Below are positions 59,802-64,000 of a stretch of 64,000 nt of DNA, one piece after another. Origin of the DNA: Bradyrhizobium algeriense (GTDB lineage: Bacteria; Pseudomonadota; Alphaproteobacteria; Rhizobiales; Xanthobacteraceae); assembly GCF_003062295.1 (NCBI RefSeq), contig NZ_PYCN01000001.1, positions 268,001 through 332,000 on the forward strand, read 5' to 3'. The notes beneath the pieces were generated by a model. It had not been told where the DNA came from, made no database searches, and saw only the letters and a program-made list of their open reading frames with translations. The position numbers and the translations under genes were made by a program. Positions within the stretch are counted from its first letter, which is position 1. Each line of letters opens with the position of its first letter.

Positions 59802-61007
59802 ATGAACGAAATTCTTTTCACCGTCGGCGACCTGCCGATTCACGTTGGCGAGGCGCTGGCAGGTTTTGGCGCGCTCGCTTTGGTGCTGCTGCTGGCGATT
59901 GCCGTCGTCATTGCCCGTTCCGGCCGCCGTGGCGCGGAACTGGCGATGGCGCAGGCGATTCGCGCCGACGAGTTGGAAGAGCGCTTAAGCCAGATGCTGC
60001 GGGCGCAGAGCGAATCCACCGGCCGGGTCGACGCCATGGCCCAGTCGCTGGCCGGCCGCCAGGCCGAAATGGCGCGCGCGGTCAACGAGCGGCTGGATTC
60101 GGTGACGCACCGGGTCGGCCAGTCGATGGAGGCGACCACGCGCCACACCATGGACAGCTTGCGCGTGCTGCACGAGCGGCTCGGCATCATCGACAACGCG
60201 CACAAGAACCTCACCGACCTGACCTCGCAGGTGACGACGCTGCGCGATGTGCTCGCCAACAAGCAGTCGCGCGGCGCCTTCGGCCAGGCGCGGATGGAGG
60301 CGATCGTGCAGGACGGCATGCCGCAGGGCTCCTACGAGTTCCAGCACACGCTCTCGACGGGGAAGCGGCCGGACTGCGTGGTGTTCCTGCCCGACCAGCG
60401 CCCGCTGTGTATCGACGCGAAATTTCCGCTGGAAGCGATGACCGCGTTGCATGACGCACGCAGCGATGAGGAGCGCAAATTCGCGACGCAACGCCTGCGC
60501 AACGACGTGATGAAGCACGTCAACGACATCGCCGAGAAATATCTGATCGCCGGCGAGACCCAGGACACCGCACTGATGTTCGTGCCGTCGGAATCGGTCT
60601 ATGCCGAAATTCACGACGGTTTCGACGACGTAATCCAGAAGGCCTACCGCGCCCGCGTCGTGCTGGTATCGCCCTCGCTTCTGATGCTGGCGATCCAGGT
60701 GATGCAGCAGATCCTGAAAGACGCGCGGATGCGCGACGCCGCCGACCAGATCCGCACCGAAGTGCTCAATCTCGGTGACGATCTGGGGCGCCTGCGCGAG
60801 CGCGTACTGAAGCTGCAAAAGCACTTTGGCGACGTCAACGAGGACGTTCGCCAGATCCTGATCTCCGCCGACAAGATCGAAAAGCGCGCCGGTCGGATCG
60901 AGGAACTGGACTTCAGCAAGGCCGACGCGCCGGTGGAAGTGCCGCGCGTGAAGGCCGGAACAGCCGAGTTGTTCCCCGTGCCGCGCAAGTTGCAGGCGGG
61001 GGAGTAG
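59802..61007 (+). CDS. rmuC: DNA recombination protein RmuC
   Basis: 401 residues: an N-terminal membrane helix (LAGFGALALVLLLAIAVVIA), a coiled coil (about 40-130), then the RmuC nuclease-like core with LPDQRPLCIDAKFPLEAMTA and MFVPSESVYAEIHDGFDDVI. Limits inversions at short inverted repeats in E. coli. Its promoter region carries CtrA-type boxes. Membrane-anchored, cytoplasmic domain. Confidence 0.93.
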   Translation: MNEILFTVGDLPIHVGEALAGFGALALVLLLAIAVVIARSGRRGAELAMAQAIRADELEERLSQMLRAQSESTGRVDAMAQSLAGRQAEMARAVNERLDSVTHRVGQSMEATTRHTMDSLRVLHERLGIIDNAHKNLTDLTSQVTTLRDVLANKQSRGAFGQARMEAIVQDGMPQGSYEFQHTLSTGKRPDCVVFLPDQRPLCIDAKFPLEAMTALHDARSDEERKFATQRLRNDVMKHVNDIAEKYLIAGETQDTALMFVPSESVYAEIHDGFDDVIQKAYRARVVLVSPSLLMLAIQVMQQILKDARMRDAADQIRTEVLNLGDDLGRLRERVLKLQKHFGDVNEDVRQILISADKIEKRAGRIEELDFSKADAPVEVPRVKAGTAELFPVPRKLQAGE

Positions 61008-61065
61008 GCGTTTATTGCGCCGCTATAGCCAATATCAAACTGTCAGAATCTGCTAACACCCCTCC

Positions 61066-62433
61066 ATGACCGCACCTGAAACCACGTCGCCGGCATCAGC
61101 AACGCCCGCCCCCACGCCCTCCTGGCGCGAGGCGTGGGCGGTCTACATGCAGCCGCGCGTACTGATCGTGCTGATGCTCGGCTTCTCCTCCGGGCTGCCG
61201 CTGGCGCTGTCGGGATCGACGCTGCTGGTGTGGATGCGGGAATCCGGCGTCGATCTCGGCACCATCGGGCTGTTTGCGCTGGTCGGCACGCCCTACACGC
61301 TGAAATTCATCTGGGCGCCGCTGGTCGATGCACTGCACGTGCCGATCTTTACGCGCGCCTTCGGCCGAAGGCGCGGCTGGCTGGTGTTCTCACAACTGCT
61401 CCTGATCGGTGCGATCCTGCTGCTGGCGCTGACCGATCCGGCGCGCTCGCCGCTGTTCGTCGCGCTCGGCGCGCTGCTGGTCGCAACGATGTCGTCGACG
61501 CAGGACATCGTGGTCGATGCGTTCCGCGTCGAAAGCCTGCCCGAGAGCGAACAGGCCGCCGGCATGGCGTCCTACGTCGCGGCCTACCGGATCGGCATGC
61601 TGGTCTCGACTGCCGGCGTGCTGTTCCTGGTGAGCGCATTCGAAGACACCGGCATCGGGCGCAACGCGGCATGGATGTGGGGCTATGTTGCCATGGCCGC
61701 GCTGGTGCTGATCGGCACCCTCACGGCGCTGGCCGCCACCGAACCCGAACAATCGGTGCGCGCGGAGGCCAAGACCCGCGGCGAGGCAGCTTTCTCGCGC
61801 GTCATGCATGCGGCCATCGGGGCATTCTCCGAATTTCTCGCCCGCAAATATGCCTGGGTAGCGCTGGCCTTCGTGGTGTTGTTCAAATTCACCGACGCAT
61901 TTTCCGGCACGATGACCGCGCCGTTCGTGATCGACCTCGGCTTCACCCGCAACGACTACGCCGCGATCGTCAAGGGCGTCGGCCTCATCGCGACCCTGAT
62001 CGGCGGTTTTGCCGGCGGCTATCTGGCGCGGCGATATTCGCTGGTTGCAAGCCTGTGGATCGGCGGCGTGCTGCAGGCGATCTCCAACCTGGTGTTCGCT
62101 TGGCTCGCCTATGTCGGCGTCAATCAATGGGCGCTGGCGGTCGCCATCTCGGCCGAAAACTTCACTGGTGCGATCGGCACCGTGATCTTCGTCGCGTATC
62201 TCTCCGCGCTGTGCCAGAACCCGCTACACACGGCTACCCAATATGCGCTGCTCACCGCACTGGCCGCGGTCGGGCGGACTTATTTATCCTCCGGCGCGGG
62301 CTTTGTGGCGGAGACCACGGGCTGGCCTCTGTTCTTCGTGATCTCCGTCGCGGTCGCGGTGCCGAGCCTGATCCTGCTGGCCTGGCTGCAGCGGCGCGGG
62401 CATTTCGAGGCAGTGGGGCCGGTGAGGGTTTAA
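61066..62433 (+). CDS. ampG: AmpG-like muropeptide MFS permease
   Basis: 455 residues, about 12-14 membrane helices, with the AmpG signatures LMLGFSSGLPLALSGSTLLV, FIWAPLVDALHVPIFTRAFG and RRRGWL. Imports anhydro-muropeptides for cell-wall recycling, as in beta-lactamase induction. 58 bases after rmuC on the same strand, so probably in one transcript. Confidence 0.88.
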   Translation: MTAPETTSPASATPAPTPSWREAWAVYMQPRVLIVLMLGFSSGLPLALSGSTLLVWMRESGVDLGTIGLFALVGTPYTLKFIWAPLVDALHVPIFTRAFGRRRGWLVFSQLLLIGAILLLALTDPARSPLFVALGALLVATMSSTQDIVVDAFRVESLPESEQAAGMASYVAAYRIGMLVSTAGVLFLVSAFEDTGIGRNAAWMWGYVAMAALVLIGTLTALAATEPEQSVRAEAKTRGEAAFSRVMHAAIGAFSEFLARKYAWVALAFVVLFKFTDAFSGTMTAPFVIDLGFTRNDYAAIVKGVGLIATLIGGFAGGYLARRYSLVASLWIGGVLQAISNLVFAWLAYVGVNQWALAVAISAENFTGAIGTVIFVAYLSALCQNPLHTATQYALLTALAAVGRTYLSSGAGFVAETTGWPLFFVISVAVAVPSLILLAWLQRRGHFEAVGPVRV

Positions 62434-62440
62434 GTCTCTT

Positions 62441-62563
62441 GTAGCCCGGATGAAGCGAAGCGAAATCCGGGGTCGGTCCGACGGCGGTGAAGGCATCCCG
62501 GATTGCGCGGAGCCTGTCATCGGGCGCGCATTCGCGCGACCCGTTGGCTCCATCCGGGCTACG
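62441..62563. repeat. palindromic repeat, GTAGCCCGGATGAAGCG family, with inserted 36-bp hairpin module
   Basis: Outer arms GTAGCCCGGATGAAGCGAAG... / ...CTCCATCCGGGCTAC. The right arm is split by 62512-62547, the same 36-base hairpin as at 17321-17356 within an unrelated repeat. Between the convergent ampG and secreted-protein genes. Confidence 0.85.
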
Positions 62564-62574
62564 AAGTTCGATAC

Positions 62575-63000
62575 TCAATGCTTGGTCACCACGCTCCATT
62601 TGGTGATCACGGCTTCGCTCATCTGCCCGGCGTCCTGCGCGCAGGCGACTTCGTCGACTTTCACGGAAATTTCCTTGCCGATGAAATTCTTCAGTTGCGC
62701 GGCCTGGGCGTCGCTGCTGGTGACGAGCTGGAACGTCTCCGGTCCGGTTTCGAGGTTGCACAGCCCGTTCGGCGCCGGCAGCCGGCGCGGTTCGCTGGTG
62801 ATCTGGTAGGTCGCCGCGCGCTTGCTCTTCTTGCCGCCCTTCATGGCGTTGAGTTCACCGGACAGGACATCGCCGGCATTGATCGGCTTGCCGGGCTTCG
62901 GCGCCGGCTCGGCCTGCTGCGCCCACGCGGAAGGCGCGGCCAAGGCCACCGCCATCATGAAAACAAAACAGGAGCGCTTGCCGAATCGCGGTCTCGTCAT
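62575..63000 (-). CDS. exported hypothetical protein, 141 residues
   Basis: Signal peptide (MTRPRFGKRSCFVFMMAVAL then ending near AWAQ), a Pro/Lys-rich linker, and a beta-rich domain with two Cys pairs (LCNLETGPETFQLV; EVACAQDAGQMSEAVI). It lies 23 bases downstream of recR on the same strand and is probably the last gene of that operon. Periplasmic; function unknown. I recall homologs near recR in Bradyrhizobium (memory, not search). Confidence 0.7.
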   Translation of the reverse strand: MTRPRFGKRSCFVFMMAVALAAPSAWAQQAEPAPKPGKPINAGDVLSGELNAMKGGKKSKRAATYQITSEPRRLPAPNGLCNLETGPETFQLVTSSDAQAAQLKNFIGKEISVKVDEVACAQDAGQMSEAVITKWSVVTKH

Positions 63001-63023
63001 GTCGATCAGTTCCGTTGTGTTGG

Positions 63024-63629
63024 CTAGAACAGCGTTCGCTGCCGCATGGCAGCCGATAGCGTACCTTCGTCGAGATAATCAAGCTCGCCGCCGACAGGCA
63101 CGCCATGGGCGAGCCGGGTCACCTTGACGTTGGCGTCCTGCAGGAGATCGGTGATGTAATGGGCGGTGGTTTGGCCATCAACCGTTGCGTTCAGCGCCAG
63201 CACGATCTCGCAGACTTGTGATTCGTGCGCGCGGGCCACCAGCGCGTCGATGGTCAGGTCCTGCGGACCGACGCCGTCAAGTGGCGACAATGTGGCGCCG
63301 AGCACGTGATAGCGGCCGCTGGTCGCATTCGCCCGTTCCAGCGCCCAGAGATCGGCGACGTCGGCGACCACGACGATGGTCGAGGAATCGCGCCTTGGGT
63401 CGGTGCAGACCGTGCAGGGATTTTGCGTGTCGATATTACCGCAGGTCTTGCAGACCTGAATTTTGTCGATTGCGACCTGCAGCGCACCGGCGAGCGGGGT
63501 CATCAGCGCTTCGCGCTTCTTGATCAGATGCAGCGCCGCACGCCGCGCCGAGCGCGGCCCCAACCCCGGCAGCCGCGCCAGGAGCTGGATCAGCCGTTCG
63601 ATTTCGGGGCCGGCAACGCTGGCTGCCAT
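63024..63629 (-). CDS. recR: recombination protein RecR
   Basis: 201 residues. Helix-hairpin-helix ([20 protein letters not shown]), the C4 zinc finger [16 protein letters not shown] and the Toprim domain ([28 protein letters not shown]) are present. Part of the RecFOR gap-repair pathway. The start ATG 63629 is one base from the ybaB stop (TGAAATG). Confidence 0.95.
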   Translation of the reverse strand: MAASVAGPEIERLIQLLARLPGLGPRSARRAALHLIKKREALMTPLAGALQVAIDKIQVCKTCGNIDTQNPCTVCTDPRRDSSTIVVVADVADLWALERANATSGRYHVLGATLSPLDGVGPQDLTIDALVARAHESQVCEIVLALNATVDGQTTAHYITDLLQDANVKVTRLAHGVPVGGELDYLDEGTLSAAMRQRTLF

Positions 63630-63630
63630 T

Positions 63631-63951
63631 TCAGGTGAGGCCAAGCCCGGGCGGCAGACCGAGCCCGCCGGTCAGCGCCTGCATTTTTTCCATCGCCGCG
63701 GTTTCCGCCTTGCGTCGCGCGTCGTTATGCGCGGTCACCAGCAGATCCTCGAGCACTTCGCGCTCCTCGGCCTTCATCAGCGACGGATCGATCCTGACGC
63801 CCTTCACTTCCATTTTCGCCGTCATGCGCACGGCAACCAGCCCGCCGCCGGAAATGCCCTCGACCTCGAGATTGCCGAGCTCGTCCTGCATCGCCTGCAT
63901 CTTGGATTGCAGTTGCTGCGCCTGCTTCATCATGCCGAGAAAATCAGCCAT
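63631..63951 (-). CDS. ybaB: nucleoid-associated protein YbaB/EbfC
   Basis: 106 residues: [20 protein letters not shown], a dimerisation coil ([20 protein letters not shown]) and the conserved [20 protein letters not shown]. Binds DNA as a dimer. Placed between dnaX and recR as in many bacteria. Confidence 0.95.
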   Translation of the reverse strand: MADFLGMMKQAQQLQSKMQAMQDELGNLEVEGISGGGLVAVRMTAKMEVKGVRIDPSLMKAEEREVLEDLLVTAHNDARRKAETAAMEKMQALTGGLGLPPGLGLT

Positions 63952-63975
63952 TCATGCATCCTCTCGAGAGTCCGG

Positions 63976-64000
63976 TCAGTCGTCGTCGCCGTCGGCGCTC
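63976..64000 (-). CDS. dnaX: 3' end of a gene running off the window, probably dnaX
   Basis: Only the last seven codons are visible, reading SADGDDD then TGA. An acidic C-terminus like this is typical of alphaproteobacterial DNA polymerase III tau/gamma, and the order dnaX-ybaB-recR is widely conserved. The assignment rests on synteny. Confidence 0.5.

Overview
The window is about 64 kb of GC-rich chromosome. Gene content, codon use and small-repeat families suggest an alphaproteobacterium close to Bradyrhizobium (Nitrobacteraceae, Rhizobiales). The clues are DUF1488 and GYD small proteins, MFS/AmpG, RmuC, DapD/DapE and DUF805 neighbours, several dispersed palindromic repeat families, and TTAA-N7-TTAAC (CtrA-type) sites. 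No CRISPR array, intact insertion sequence, integrase or rRNA was seen. One tRNA, tRNA-Arg(ACG), is present.

Left part, 1-30 kb, is accessory: a Tag-like glycosylase, a triple rhodanese and a divergent LysR regulator, a split ThDP decarboxylase pair, and a VOC protein. Then comes a block of tiny orphan proteins flanking a manA / GT4-toroid / GH130 operon, a transglutaminase, an amidase, a decayed autotransporter, a CadC-like regulator, an HxlR/GST pair, a complete peptide-type ABC importer (permease, permease, ATPase, ATPase, binding protein) and a D-amino-acid-dehydrogenase-like flavoenzyme.

Middle part, 30-46 kb: a type I secretion operon bracketed by two low-complexity proteins that share sequence motifs with each other and are probably its substrates; an ArsR-SRPBCC fusion whose promoter carries two abutting copies of a palindrome; a tRNA-Arg; and a catabolic island (crotonase, amidohydrolase, CMD protein, class III CoA-transferase, GST, GntR regulator, serine-less alpha/beta hydrolase, Bug/TctC binding protein) arranged around a divergent GntR promoter.

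Right part, 46-64 kb, is housekeeping: rpmH-rnpA-yidC-yihA-DUF423-argB, a HAD phosphatase, dapD-DUF805-dapE, def-fmt-truA, rmuC-ampG, and dnaX-ybaB-recR. Palindromic repeats sit in most intergenic gaps here. The def/rmuC divergent promoter carries three CtrA-type boxes at exact 24-bp spacing.

The strongest candidates for something new are the secretion cluster at 30.4-34.9 kb, the CtrA triplet at 59.7 kb, the mannose operon at 7.8-12.4 kb, and an identical 36-bp hairpin module found inside two unrelated repeat families.
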